Shown: one piece after another, positions 51,736-60,995 of the stretch
Numbering within the stretch: the first letter of the stretch is position 1
Layout of the letters: each line of letters opens with the position of its first letter
Assembly (NCBI GenBank): GCA_019057795.1
Contig: JAHLWS010000087.1
Span: forward strand, 1-64,000
Direction of reading: 5' to 3'
DNA from: Promethearchaeota archaeon
Lineage (GTDB): Archaea; Asgardarchaeota; Lokiarchaeia; Sigyniarchaeales; SOKP01
Length of the DNA stretch: 64,000 nucleotides
Position numbers and translations under genes: made by a program
The notes under the pieces: model-generated
Told to the model about the DNA's origin: nothing
Seen by the model: the letters and a program-made list of their open reading frames with translations, nothing else
The model's database searches: none

Positions 51736-53433
51736 ATGTCAGACGAAGAAAACTATAATAAGCAAGTAAAAGAAGATAAAGTAGGGAATTTATTAGGGAA
51801 AACCACTACGCACTCGGTACAAGTACAATTTTCTGACCTAACAATCGAGCGTAATTCTTATTTTGTAATCTATGGAGAGAAGGACGAAGAGGGAATAAGA
51901 GCTACCTATATGCTAAATATTGAGAAGTTATGGAGCGAAGCAAAAGGGATGCTTGCGGATCTGAAGGTATGTGGAGATAGACCAAAGAGACCGTTTGAGA
52001 TAGGTTCAGAAGTTTATCGCGCATCTGAAATTCAAATTACTAAATTATTAGGAATTTATAACCTACCCGAAGAATCCGTCTCTCTTGGGAAGCTGATAGG
52101 CTATCCATTTGATGTTAGATTATTAGTGAAAAACTTTGGAAGAATATTCATTACGGGGAAGTCTGGTAGCGGAAAGTCGTATACGATGGGTGTACTATGC
52201 GAAGAATTTATGAAAAAAGGGATTCCACTCGTAATTTTAGACAGACATGGTGAGTACGGGAGCTTGAAAGTACTTGCAGGAGAAAGTGAAGATAGTGAAG
52301 GAATTAAAAAAGAAAGCGCATTTGTGAATAGCATCATCGAATATTCTGATTTAAGCGTTAACAAAGGAGGGGATATCGATGTAGAGTATCTATTTTCGTT
52401 AGATCCCACTGATATTGTTGCTCCACATCTATGTACAATTATCAATATGAGAGGTATGGATTTAAATGTACAAGAAATGGTTGCTGGTAAGCTTCTTAAA
52501 AGATTATATCAAGCAAGTACGGGTAGAAGAATTCCTCCGTTTTACTTACTACTTGACGAGGCTCACTTGTTTGCTGGAAAAAAACAAACCGAAACATGTG
52601 ACATTGTAAAACTGTTCTCGCAAGAAGGTCGTAAATTCGGTGCAAATTTAATCATCGGTACACAGAGACCTCAACTGTTAGATACAACTATTCGCGCTCA
52701 AGCTGGTACTTGGGTGGTTCATAACCTCACTGATATACGAGATATTGATGTTACGATTTCGAGCGCAGAAGATTTAACTCGAAGTAACAAAACGGATATT
52801 CAAGGGTTAGATAAAGGCGAAGCAATTATTTGTGGAGAAGCAATAAAAGGTATACCCCTATTCGTAAAAGTACGTAAAAGACTTACTGCTCATGGAGGGG
52901 TTGGTTTCAACCCACTAGACTTCCTTCCAAAACAAACTATAGAAGGACTACAAAAACGTAAGCAACAAATTTTAGGAGCAAAAACCGCTAACGAATTAGA
53001 AACTGGGAAATCTATTTATGAAGAAATTACCGCTCCTAAAACTTCAGCAGAATATTTAGATCAGATTGGCTACTTAAAAGTCAGAATTAAAGAGTTAGAA
53101 GAAGAAGTAGATATTTTAAAAGGAAGAATATTAGATGTTGAAGAAGGGAAAGGAGGTCCACTATATATTAGTCAAATTACAGATAATGATGATGTTGAGG
53201 AACTCCAAACAGAAATAAAAGTATGGAGAGAAAAGTATAATTACCTTAAGGAATCCATGGAAAATCCAGATGCGGTGATATCCTCAGGTGAGGGAAGCAG
53301 TGAACTGATTCTCGAACTTCAGAACAAAACGATAGAATTAGAAGCTAACGTTCAGAAGTATAGGTCTCAATATACCGATGCCTTACTCTTAGCCGAAAAA
53401 GCTATCAAAGAGTTAAAGAAGCGAAAAAAGTAA
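51736..53433 (+). CDS. HerA-like ATPase (DUF87) with C-terminal coiled coil
   Basis: A 565-residue HerA/FtsK-clade ATPase. The N-terminal barrel is followed by LIGYPFDVRLLVKNFGRIFITG, Walker A TGKSGSGKSYTMG (about residues 139-150), YLLLDEAHLFAG (Walker B) and the HerA arginine-finger region SQEGRKFGANLIIGTQRP. The last about 140 residues are strongly coiled-coil (YLKVRIKELEEEVDILKGRI). HerA normally translocates DNA with the nuclease NurA in double-strand break resection; no NurA gene is adjacent and the coiled-coil tail is not usual, so this may be a paralogue with a different partner. Confidence 0.85.
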   Translation: MSDEENYNKQVKEDKVGNLLGKTTTHSVQVQFSDLTIERNSYFVIYGEKDEEGIRATYMLNIEKLWSEAKGMLADLKVCGDRPKRPFEIGSEVYRASEIQITKLLGIYNLPEESVSLGKLIGYPFDVRLLVKNFGRIFITGKSGSGKSYTMGVLCEEFMKKGIPLVILDRHGEYGSLKVLAGESEDSEGIKKESAFVNSIIEYSDLSVNKGGDIDVEYLFSLDPTDIVAPHLCTIINMRGMDLNVQEMVAGKLLKRLYQASTGRRIPPFYLLLDEAHLFAGKKQTETCDIVKLFSQEGRKFGANLIIGTQRPQLLDTTIRAQAGTWVVHNLTDIRDIDVTISSAEDLTRSNKTDIQGLDKGEAIICGEAIKGIPLFVKVRKRLTAHGGVGFNPLDFLPKQTIEGLQKRKQQILGAKTANELETGKSIYEEITAPKTSAEYLDQIGYLKVRIKELEEEVDILKGRILDVEEGKGGPLYISQITDNDDVEELQTEIKVWREKYNYLKESMENPDAVISSGEGSSELILELQNKTIELEANVQKYRSQYTDALLLAEKAIKELKKRKK

Positions 53434-53595
53434 TTTTTTAATAATATTTTATTCTTATTTTGATTTTTGAATTCAAAAAATTTTTTCTGTTTTCTTATTT
53501 ATTAATGTATTTTCAAGTTTAACCAAAATATATTAATTTTATTATGGATATCTCAAGGTATTACTTATTAGTATTTAAAGCAAAGAGGATTGATG

Positions 53596-54663
53596 ATGAA
53601 TATTGAGAGTATAAAAGTTCTTCAAAAAGAATTATCTTCGCTTATCGGAGTTTCTGGCTATGAAGATGATGTAAGTGATTTTATTTTAAAAAAGATAGAG
53701 AAAGAAAATTTAGTTGATAAGGCTTGGAAAGATAATTTGGGTAATATTCTAGCTGTAATAGAGGGTACTAATGGAAATAACAGAATTCTATTGGATGCGC
53801 ATACTGATGAGATTGGTTTTATGATTTCTCACGTCGAAAAAAAAGGTTTCTTACGATTTGTTCCAATTGGGGGTTGGGATACGAGAATTTTATTAGGACA
53901 AACAGTGGTGATACGATCTGAGCCAGGAAAGATCCATCGTGGCATTATTGGATCGAAACCACCACACCTTACCTCTTTAAACGAGAGAAAAAAGATTGTT
54001 GAGATTTCAGATATGTATATTGATGTCGGGATGGATTCAAAAGAAGAAGTTGTTAGAAATAATATTGATATAGGAACTACCGGTACGCTTTTCTCTCCTT
54101 TTGTAGAATTTCCTAATAACATGGTCCGTGGTAAAGCATTCGACGATCGCACTGGTTGTAATGTGCTCCTTAACATCATGAAATTGTTAAAAGAAGAATC
54201 GCCTGTTAAAGACACGATCCTTTTTAATTTTGCAGTTCAAGAAGAAATAGGAGGTAGAGGTGCGATTACAGGAGCGTTTAATCTTAAACCAACAATTGCT
54301 ATTGCCATAGAAAACACTACTGCTGCGGATGTTCCAGGTATCAAAGAAGCAGAAGTTCCAGCTTACATAGGAAAAGGACCAGCAATCACAGTAGCAGATA
54401 AATCAATAATTTCTAGTCCTAAAGTTAACAAAAGACTCGTAAAAAATGCTGAACTCGACAAAATTCCCTATCAAATTAAGAAACCTATGTATGGCGGGAC
54501 TGATGCAGGTAAGATTCATATTTCCCGAGAAGGTGTTCCAAGTTCAGTCGTATCTGTTCCTTGTAGATATATACATTCTCCCACTTCTTTGCTCAAATTA
54601 GAGGATATTCTTAATACAATTCGTTTAATTAATGCATTTATTCGAAACTCTGCTAATATTTAG
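53596..54663 (+). CDS. M42 family aminopeptidase (tetrahedral, TET-like)
   Basis: A 355-residue cobalt/zinc peptidase with all M42 metal motifs: DAHTDEIGFMIS (His, Asp), KAFDDRTGCN (bridging Asp), AVQEEIGGRGA (catalytic and metal Glu), MYGGTDAG (Asp) and CRYIHSPTS (His). These enzymes assemble as dodecamers and trim peptides from the proteasome. Three nearby starts exist: TTG 53590, ATG 53593 and ATG 53596. The AGAGG at 53584-53588 best fits ATG 53596. Single gene, convergent with the MFS transporter. Confidence 0.92.
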   Translation: MNIESIKVLQKELSSLIGVSGYEDDVSDFILKKIEKENLVDKAWKDNLGNILAVIEGTNGNNRILLDAHTDEIGFMISHVEKKGFLRFVPIGGWDTRILLGQTVVIRSEPGKIHRGIIGSKPPHLTSLNERKKIVEISDMYIDVGMDSKEEVVRNNIDIGTTGTLFSPFVEFPNNMVRGKAFDDRTGCNVLLNIMKLLKEESPVKDTILFNFAVQEEIGGRGAITGAFNLKPTIAIAIENTTAADVPGIKEAEVPAYIGKGPAITVADKSIISSPKVNKRLVKNAELDKIPYQIKKPMYGGTDAGKIHISREGVPSSVVSVPCRYIHSPTSLLKLEDILNTIRLINAFIRNSANI

Positions 54664-54712
54664 TGTAAAGAAGTGAATAAAAAGAAAATAAAAAATTTAA
54701 TAATTCCTATCT

Positions 54713-56002
54713 TTATTTTGGTGGTTTAATTAAGTACGCTAAGATTGCTGATCCAACTGACATTATTCCCATTACAATAAATAATATCAAATAGCTCCCA
54801 AAAATAGTAACAAATAAATTCACACCAACAGCACCAATAAATCCTGCAACACCATAAGCGGTAAAGACAATTCCATAATTAGGACCTAAATTCTTTGAGC
54901 CAAACAAATCAGCAGTAGCAGTAGGGAATAAACTGAAATTACCTCCGAAGCAGAAATATATTGCACATGTTATTGTTAAGAAATATATCTCGCTGACATT
55001 CGTTGTAAAGTAGATAAACATGAGGATTGCTTGAATCGTAAACATTACCAGCATAGATTTTTTATAGGTTATCATATCTGCTAGTTTCCCCCAAACTATT
55101 CTACCTAATCCGTTGAATAAAGCTGCTAAACTCCCAATTAATACGAAATCACTGATTCCAATCGCATAAATGAAGTTATCTCCAACATCAACAGATTTAG
55201 CAAAAGCAGCGTACGATCCAATTACCATTAAACCAGACATCGCGCTTAACGCAAAGGCTGTCCAAAGCATCCAAAATTGAGGTAATTTTACAGTTTGACC
55301 CCGCTCGAATTCTAACCCTGAAATTCCACTCTCTTCGGAAGGAGGTGGAGGTATCCATCCTACAGGCTTCCATCCTTCAGGAGGATTACTCAAGGTCATT
55401 GCTCCTCCAATAACAAGAACGATGTATACTATTCCTAAAACGATAAACATCATTGGGATATTTTGCGAAACTGTAGCAACAAAGTTTAGATCGGTAGTTT
55501 CTAATCCTGTTGGGTTAACTAATGATTTAATTACATAATTGAAAACGAAGGCGCCTGCTCCAAATCCAGCGACCGCGATTCCGTTAATAAATCCTTTTTT
55601 ATCCGGAAACCATTTACCAGCTGAAGCAATTGGACACACATAACCGAAACCAATGCCAGCACCAAATATAACACCATAAGTAATTAAAAATCCTATAAAA
55701 GTAGTCATAAAAGCGCTTGATATCAAGCCAATTCCAATCAAAATCCCACCTAAGATCGCGATCTTTTTCGGACCGTGTTTTTGCTGCAATTTGCCCGCAA
55801 AAATCATCGTAATCGCAAAGGTTAATAAACCTACTCCAAAAATATATACTGTAAGCTCTCTAGCCTCACCTAAATAAGGGCTGAGGAAGATGGTGAGAGT
55901 TCCCCAAGAGTATATCGTGCCTAACGCTAACTGTATAAGAATAGCTCCTATTACAACAATCCATCGATTTCTAACTTTTTGTTCTTTTTGTTCAGTCGAC
56001 AT
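54713..56002 (-). CDS. MFS transporter, oxalate:formate antiporter (OFA) type
   Basis: A 429-residue, 12-TM carrier. It starts with a basic N-terminus and TM1 WIVVIGAILIQLALGTIYSW, then the typical OFA GTIYSWGTLTIFLSPYL and the motif A-like GKLQQKHGPKKIAILGG. A cytoplasmic loop in the middle (PVGWIPPPPSEESG) separates the halves, and NGLGRIVWGKLADMITYKKS is the repeat in the second half. OFA carriers exchange organic acids such as oxalate and formate. The substrate is not proven; a monocarboxylate would fit the acid-producing AOR. ATG 56002 is preferred to TTG 56011. Confidence 0.85.
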   Translation of the reverse strand: MSTEQKEQKVRNRWIVVIGAILIQLALGTIYSWGTLTIFLSPYLGEARELTVYIFGVGLLTFAITMIFAGKLQQKHGPKKIAILGGILIGIGLISSAFMTTFIGFLITYGVIFGAGIGFGYVCPIASAGKWFPDKKGFINGIAVAGFGAGAFVFNYVIKSLVNPTGLETTDLNFVATVSQNIPMMFIVLGIVYIVLVIGGAMTLSNPPEGWKPVGWIPPPPSEESGISGLEFERGQTVKLPQFWMLWTAFALSAMSGLMVIGSYAAFAKSVDVGDNFIYAIGISDFVLIGSLAALFNGLGRIVWGKLADMITYKKSMLVMFTIQAILMFIYFTTNVSEIYFLTITCAIYFCFGGNFSLFPTATADLFGSKNLGPNYGIVFTAYGVAGFIGAVGVNLFVTIFGSYLILFIVMGIMSVGSAILAYLIKPPK

Positions 56003-56190
56003 TTTCTTCAAATTTTAGTATTTAATTAAGTCTAAAAATTATGTGAAGAATAAAAACATTTCATTAATAAAATATTGATGAATTTCCAAGTAGTTTGCGG
56101 AATAATAATTAAATTTCACAGTTTACTTTTATAAAATTAACAATGGCTAAAAAGGAGTTTTTATATAATTGTGAATCAGAGTATTAAAAT

Positions 56191-57888
56191 ATGAATAAAT
56201 TTAATCTATCAAAAAAACGAATAGCATTAATTTGTATCTTTCTGGCCATTTTCGTAGTCGGAACTATTTTCATTTTTGTAGTACCTTTAAGCGTCAAAAG
56301 CACATATGGATTATCGACTCAAACAGACGATGGTGTAACTATTTCCTTTAATGTTTTTGAACCTTTAGACGGGGGTTTGAACAAGCCAGCTTTTATAATT
56401 GGACATGGTTCTATGGTGAATAAAGAAATGGTAAAAGGCTACGCCTTAGAACTGGCAGCAGCAGGTTTTGTTGCTGTACCCTTTGATTTCAGAGGGCATG
56501 GTCAAAGTACTACGGGTGATTCTAGCGTAAGGATTAACGATGTTATTGCTATTAAAGAATATCTACAAACTAGGGGAGATATAGACATGAACTCATTAGG
56601 ATATATCGGGTATAGTATGGGAGGTTTAGGACAAGCGTTAGTTCACGACGATACGGCATTCAAGTGTTTTATTGGAATTGGAACTTGGTTATATCCCGAT
56701 CTAAGAAGAGGTGATTCAACCAATCCATTAAATGTTTTAATGATCCAAGCTTTATTTGATGAAGCTGTTGAACTTCCGTATCTAAAGGAGAGTTTGGCAA
56801 CGCGCGTGGGCATCCCTATTTCAAATGTGGATTCAAACAAATTATACGGATCATTCCAACAAGGAAACGCAACAATGATTTACTTAGATGATAATAGTAA
56901 TCACCTGACAGTCGCCTGGGACGAAGACTTCATTCGTGAAGCAAGAGATTGGGCTATAAATTCGTTTGACATCGATGTAGTAGATGAAACCTTTTATGTC
57001 AATGTAAGAGCTTTGATATTACTAGTGCAAGTGATTGGTGGCATTGGATTATTCTTATTAATCGTTGACCCATTATCTAATTTGATTTTACAGACTAAAA
57101 ACGAGAGAGAAAAAGGAGCAGAAATAAAACCCTATAGAATTGAAGCATCAGATTATTCAATCAAAAGTTTAACGGTTAAGCCAATATTATATTCACTGCT
57201 ACTTGGTATTCCAGGCGTAATAATTTTTATACCAATTTTACTAGTTTTACCTTTAGCCATAGCCGGGTTCGTTGTTGCTTTGTTATTTGGTCAAGCATTT
57301 GGATTAATGGTTTTGTTATGGAGAATAGGGAAGAAAGATGATTTAACTTTTAAAGATATACTTAAAAAACCTTTTAGAGGAAGAAATAGATTTCTCAGGC
57401 AATTAGCATTAGGAGCAATTTTAGCAACGATATTATATGTAATCTCATATTTATCAATTGGGTTAAACTATTTAGGATTGTTTCCTTCCGTGACTAAAAT
57501 TTGGACGGTCCCAATCTACTTCATCATCAGTTTTTTCGTAATCCTAATTCTTAATTTAATAACTCAAGTGATAATTCAAAACAAGTTCGATGACTCTATT
57601 ATTAATACTATTAAAATACTATTTTTGGGTTTTATCCTTCCATTTCTGTATTATTTTGTATATCTGTTACTTATCGGTGTGGTTTTGAGAAGTTTTTTTT
57701 ACTTTGGGACTTTTATCCCAATCTCATTAGTGATGTTTACTCTAACATCTGCGGTGTCCATAATAACCTATAGAAAAACCGGAAATATCACTACAGGGGC
57801 TATAATAAACGCAGTTATACTGACTTTTCTGATTGTAACCATGTCTACACCACAAAGTGGCTTTGAGTTCTTGACAGGCTTCTTTTAA
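56191..57888 (+). CDS. Membrane-bound alpha/beta hydrolase with C-terminal TM bundle
   Basis: A 565-residue protein with an N-terminal membrane anchor (IALICIFLAIFVVGTIFIF), an alpha/beta-hydrolase domain and a TM bundle. The hydrolase has GHGSMVNKEMVKGYA (oxyanion region), DFRGHGQSTTGD, nucleophile elbow IGYSMGGLGQALV (Ser about 139), and HLTVAWDEDF with the catalytic His. From about residue 275 on there are five to six further membrane segments. The hydrolase should lie outside the membrane or at its surface. Related fusions exist in archaea, but the substrate is unknown (ester, peptide or lipid). Confidence 0.75.
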   Translation: MNKFNLSKKRIALICIFLAIFVVGTIFIFVVPLSVKSTYGLSTQTDDGVTISFNVFEPLDGGLNKPAFIIGHGSMVNKEMVKGYALELAAAGFVAVPFDFRGHGQSTTGDSSVRINDVIAIKEYLQTRGDIDMNSLGYIGYSMGGLGQALVHDDTAFKCFIGIGTWLYPDLRRGDSTNPLNVLMIQALFDEAVELPYLKESLATRVGIPISNVDSNKLYGSFQQGNATMIYLDDNSNHLTVAWDEDFIREARDWAINSFDIDVVDETFYVNVRALILLVQVIGGIGLFLLIVDPLSNLILQTKNEREKGAEIKPYRIEASDYSIKSLTVKPILYSLLLGIPGVIIFIPILLVLPLAIAGFVVALLFGQAFGLMVLLWRIGKKDDLTFKDILKKPFRGRNRFLRQLALGAILATILYVISYLSIGLNYLGLFPSVTKIWTVPIYFIISFFVILILNLITQVIIQNKFDDSIINTIKILFLGFILPFLYYFVYLLLIGVVLRSFFYFGTFIPISLVMFTLTSAVSIITYRKTGNITTGAIINAVILTFLIVTMSTPQSGFEFLTGFF

Positions 57889-58062
57889 TTTTTAATAAAC
57901 TATCTTTTTTTTATTTCTTATCTAAAATACTATAAAGTTGTTTACCTAGATTTTTGATTAAAAACGAATTATAAAGATAAAAATCTTATAAATTATTATT
58001 AATATAATTAATAAAACTGGAAATTAAATGTTGTATTAATAAAGAAAAAATCGTTGAGTTGT

Positions 58063-58428
58063 ATGTCGTCTAACAAAGGATTTTTATGGAGTTTTGTCTT
58101 TTTTTTAACTTTTGTGATTTACGGTTCAATTCCGACTTATGTCACAGTTTCTTATTGGGAATGGCTGAACGCACTACGGTTTGAAGAAGAACCTATTTAT
58201 ACTCTTTCTTTATTTGTATTATTTTTATGGATCGTTTCTCTGATCGTTACTCTAATTTATATTGTGGCCATGATTCGCGCAATTGTCCAAAGAAAAAGCG
58301 AAGATTTAGGCATTCCTAAAGGTGTGAAAGGTTTTGGGCTTGTTTCAACTATTGTTATTATCGTTTTTATGGTAGTATGGTACTTGCTTTTCAATCAAGT
58401 AGCGTTTTTCTCAATGATACCTCCATAA
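58063..58428 (+). CDS. Small membrane protein with three predicted TM segments
   Basis: A 121-residue hydrophobic protein with segments at about 5-27 (FLWSFVFFLTFVIYGSIPTY), 50-75 (LFVLFLWIVSLIVTLIYIVA) and 90-115. Positively charged residues after TM2 (IRAIVQRKSEDLG) suggest an inside loop. No conserved motif or family is recognised. ATG 58063 is preferred to TTG 58054. It follows the membrane hydrolase gene after about 175 bases and is convergent with the URO-D genes. Confidence 0.55.
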   Translation: MSSNKGFLWSFVFFLTFVIYGSIPTYVTVSYWEWLNALRFEEEPIYTLSLFVLFLWIVSLIVTLIYIVAMIRAIVQRKSEDLGIPKGVKGFGLVSTIVIIVFMVVWYLLFNQVAFFSMIPP

Positions 58429-58472
58429 AAAGAAGGAGTAATATTAAAATCTTGAATTTCAATTAAAGACAT

Positions 58473-59648
58473 TTACAGGTTTATTGGATAGTTACCAAAT
58501 TCTTTCGTTGCTTCAACCATCCAACACAAATTATCAACTTTTACAGCAGGGTGCATGTTAGCTGCGCTGACTATATAACCGCCACCAGGTCCAGCAGTTT
58601 TAATTGAGTGTTTAACTGCGGCAAAGACCTCGTCCTTTGTCCCATAAGTAAGATCGTGTGCGATATCTATGTTTCCCATAAGACATAATTTATCGCCAAC
58701 TTTTTTCTTTACGAGAGCTAGATCCACACCTGCCGTGGGTTCAAGACTATGCAAGCCATCGAAACCACAATCTACAACGAAATCTAACAACGGGGTAACC
58801 TGACCGTCAGTGTGTAACACGATTTTTTTCCCTCGGTCGTGAACAGTGTCAGTAATCGTTTTATATGCCGGAAGTAATAATTCGTTAAACTTTTTTGGAC
58901 TCATCATCGGACCGGTTTTGTAAGCTAAATCTCCCGATTCTATAAATAATTCAGCTCCAACATCCATATATGCGTTATAACAGGCAGCAGTAAATTCAGC
59001 GATAACTTCGTGAACCTCTTTGATAAATTTAGGGTTTTTATGAAGCATTCGTGAGTAATAAGTAAGACCCATGCCTTGCGTAGCGCTTTCAAATACTCCC
59101 GCTAAGTCGTTGGTGACGGCAACAAATATTTTATCTTTATGCTTCTTATTTATTCGGCGGAAGAATTTTTTAGCCATCTTGGTGTATTTCTCAGTCATAG
59201 GTCCTTCTATGTTTTCTTTGGTCTCTTTCCATTTCTCAGGAGAATTCATAGTACCATATAAATAATAAGGATTGAAATTGCCCTCATTATTTCGCGCTTC
59301 CCATACACGTCCAAAAATGTCATTCATTAAAAGACGGTCGTCGTTCGGATCATCAAAAAAATAGAAGGGTAATATACCTACTTGCATACAGTCAAGGCCA
59401 ATTGCCGCAGCTGCTTCCACACAACGAGAAAAAACACTCGTTTCTACGCTTTCTACAAGGTTACTCAACTCTTCTATCCACCCATCAGGATTATCACGCT
59501 GTATCTGTTCTACAGTGTCAAAATCGGTAACTTGCGGTTTTCCTAATATTATATCGACGTTATTCGCATCGATAAGAATGGTGTGACACGGAACTCTATC
59601 GGGTTCTTCTAAATTTAACGCAGCAAGAACTCTTTCTCTACAATCCAT
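58473..59648 (-). CDS. URO-D superfamily protein (MtaA/CmuA-like methyltransferase), copy 1
   Basis: A 391-residue TIM-barrel protein of the uroporphyrinogen decarboxylase superfamily. It starts CRERVLAALNLEEPDRVP, has FDDPNDDRLLMNDIFGRVWE, a SGDLAYKTGPMMSPKKFNE segment and a C-terminal GPGGGYIVSAANMHPAVK. In MtaA/CmuA-type methyltransferases an H-x-C motif binds zinc; here the matching segment is VLHTDGQVT, with Asp in place of Cys, so the metal chemistry may differ. These proteins usually transfer methyl groups to or from corrinoid proteins rather than decarboxylate porphyrins. ATG 59648 aligns with the paralogue start. Confidence 0.82.
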   Translation of the reverse strand: MDCRERVLAALNLEEPDRVPCHTILIDANNVDIILGKPQVTDFDTVEQIQRDNPDGWIEELSNLVESVETSVFSRCVEAAAAIGLDCMQVGILPFYFFDDPNDDRLLMNDIFGRVWEARNNEGNFNPYYLYGTMNSPEKWKETKENIEGPMTEKYTKMAKKFFRRINKKHKDKIFVAVTNDLAGVFESATQGMGLTYYSRMLHKNPKFIKEVHEVIAEFTAACYNAYMDVGAELFIESGDLAYKTGPMMSPKKFNELLLPAYKTITDTVHDRGKKIVLHTDGQVTPLLDFVVDCGFDGLHSLEPTAGVDLALVKKKVGDKLCLMGNIDIAHDLTYGTKDEVFAAVKHSIKTAGPGGGYIVSAANMHPAVKVDNLCWMVEATKEFGNYPINL

Positions 59649-59765
59649 TTTTCTCATTAAATTGTTTTTTAATATTATTAATTAAATAAGATAATTGGAT
59701 TCTTTTTTAAAAATTTAATTAGAAATTTAAAAATACTAAGACTATGTAGTAAATAAAAAGAATAA

Positions 59766-60962
59766 TTAATTAATAGAAATAGGATAAGTTCCATATTTCT
59801 TTAATGTATTGTGCATCGCTAAATAGTTTTCTAATTTAACAGAAGGATTAATACTATGTCCAGAACTTAGGATAAAGCCTCCTCCTGGAGCAAGCTTTTT
59901 GATAAGATTTTTAGTGTAATTCTCTATATAAGTTTGCTCTTTATCGGCGAGATCTTGAGGAGAAACATTTCCGATAAATGTAACTTTACCAGAATATTTT
60001 TCATTGAGTTTAAAAATGTCATAATCAGGATTTGCAGTTGTCGGTTCGAAAGGATGAAATGCATCAATTCCAACTCCAATTAGATCTTCAAATAATTCTA
60101 TAATGTCTCCACAGCTGTGTAAGATCACTTTTAAACCTCCTTTATGTGCAACTTTACAACTTTCTTCTAACCAAGGAAGTACGTAAGTTCTATAGTTTTT
60201 AGGGCTCATCAACAAACCCGATTTATATCCATAATCATCCATTATCATTATCATATCGGTTTCTCCCCATTCGATAAAAATTTTGACTAAATCTACAAGA
60301 AGTTTACCAAATCTATCAAAAACAACTTTGATCTTTTTTGGATTGGTTAATAGTTTACTAAATTTTGAAAACCCAAAAACTTGCCAAGCAGGCTCAAATA
60401 ACCCCCATGCAGCAGGGATAATGGAGATTTTTCCTTGAGACTCTTTTTCTGTTTTTTTCATTGCTTTAAAATATTTTTCTCTTCGGGGAGTGTTAACCTC
60501 TAAAGGTGCAAAAGATTCAAATTCTTCAAAACTTTTAAATGCTCCACCTCTATAATATGCCATGTCCATACCATCTGAAGGGTTTTTTCTTACATCGAAA
60601 ACTCTTCCGAATTCGTCTGTAAAATGCGTTTTATCACAGCTTATAGGGAAAAGGACATAGCCTATTAATGGAACAATTGCTAAGTCGATTCCAAGCTTTT
60701 TATATAAATTTACATGCTTATTCATAGTAGTTTTAATATATGATCTTGTTTCCGTAGCCATAATAAGAGTTTTAGTTAAAGAGTCTGTATCTCCTTGAAA
60801 AAGATCGTAAGTATCATTATAACTTTTTACCATTCCTTGAAATACATAGTCCTCGTTAAAGTGTTCACATACTTTGAAATTATCTATTGACATCTCAAAA
60901 GAGGGTACTTTATCAGGTTCTTCAAAATTTAAAACCGAACGTATTCTTTCTCTACTATTCAT
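59766..60962 (-). CDS. URO-D superfamily protein (MtaA/CmuA-like methyltransferase), copy 2
   Basis: A 398-residue paralogue of the previous gene, 117 bases upstream on the same strand and probably in one transcript. It begins MNSRERIRSVLNFEEPDKVP and has SCDKTHFTDEFGRVFD, DDYGYKSGLLMSPKNYR, and VILHSCGDIIELFEDL, which preserves the H-x-C zinc-ligand pattern lost in copy 1. The end is APGGGFILSSGHSINPSVK. This is the pattern of methylcobamide methyltransferases. No corrinoid-binding protein or MtaB-type partner is seen in the window, so the methyl donor and acceptor are unknown. Confidence 0.82.
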   Translation of the reverse strand: MNSRERIRSVLNFEEPDKVPSFEMSIDNFKVCEHFNEDYVFQGMVKSYNDTYDLFQGDTDSLTKTLIMATETRSYIKTTMNKHVNLYKKLGIDLAIVPLIGYVLFPISCDKTHFTDEFGRVFDVRKNPSDGMDMAYYRGGAFKSFEEFESFAPLEVNTPRREKYFKAMKKTEKESQGKISIIPAAWGLFEPAWQVFGFSKFSKLLTNPKKIKVVFDRFGKLLVDLVKIFIEWGETDMIMIMDDYGYKSGLLMSPKNYRTYVLPWLEESCKVAHKGGLKVILHSCGDIIELFEDLIGVGIDAFHPFEPTTANPDYDIFKLNEKYSGKVTFIGNVSPQDLADKEQTYIENYTKNLIKKLAPGGGFILSSGHSINPSVKLENYLAMHNTLKKYGTYPISIN

Positions 60963-60995
60963 AATAATTCTCCTTTAAATTTAACCGCTTAAATT

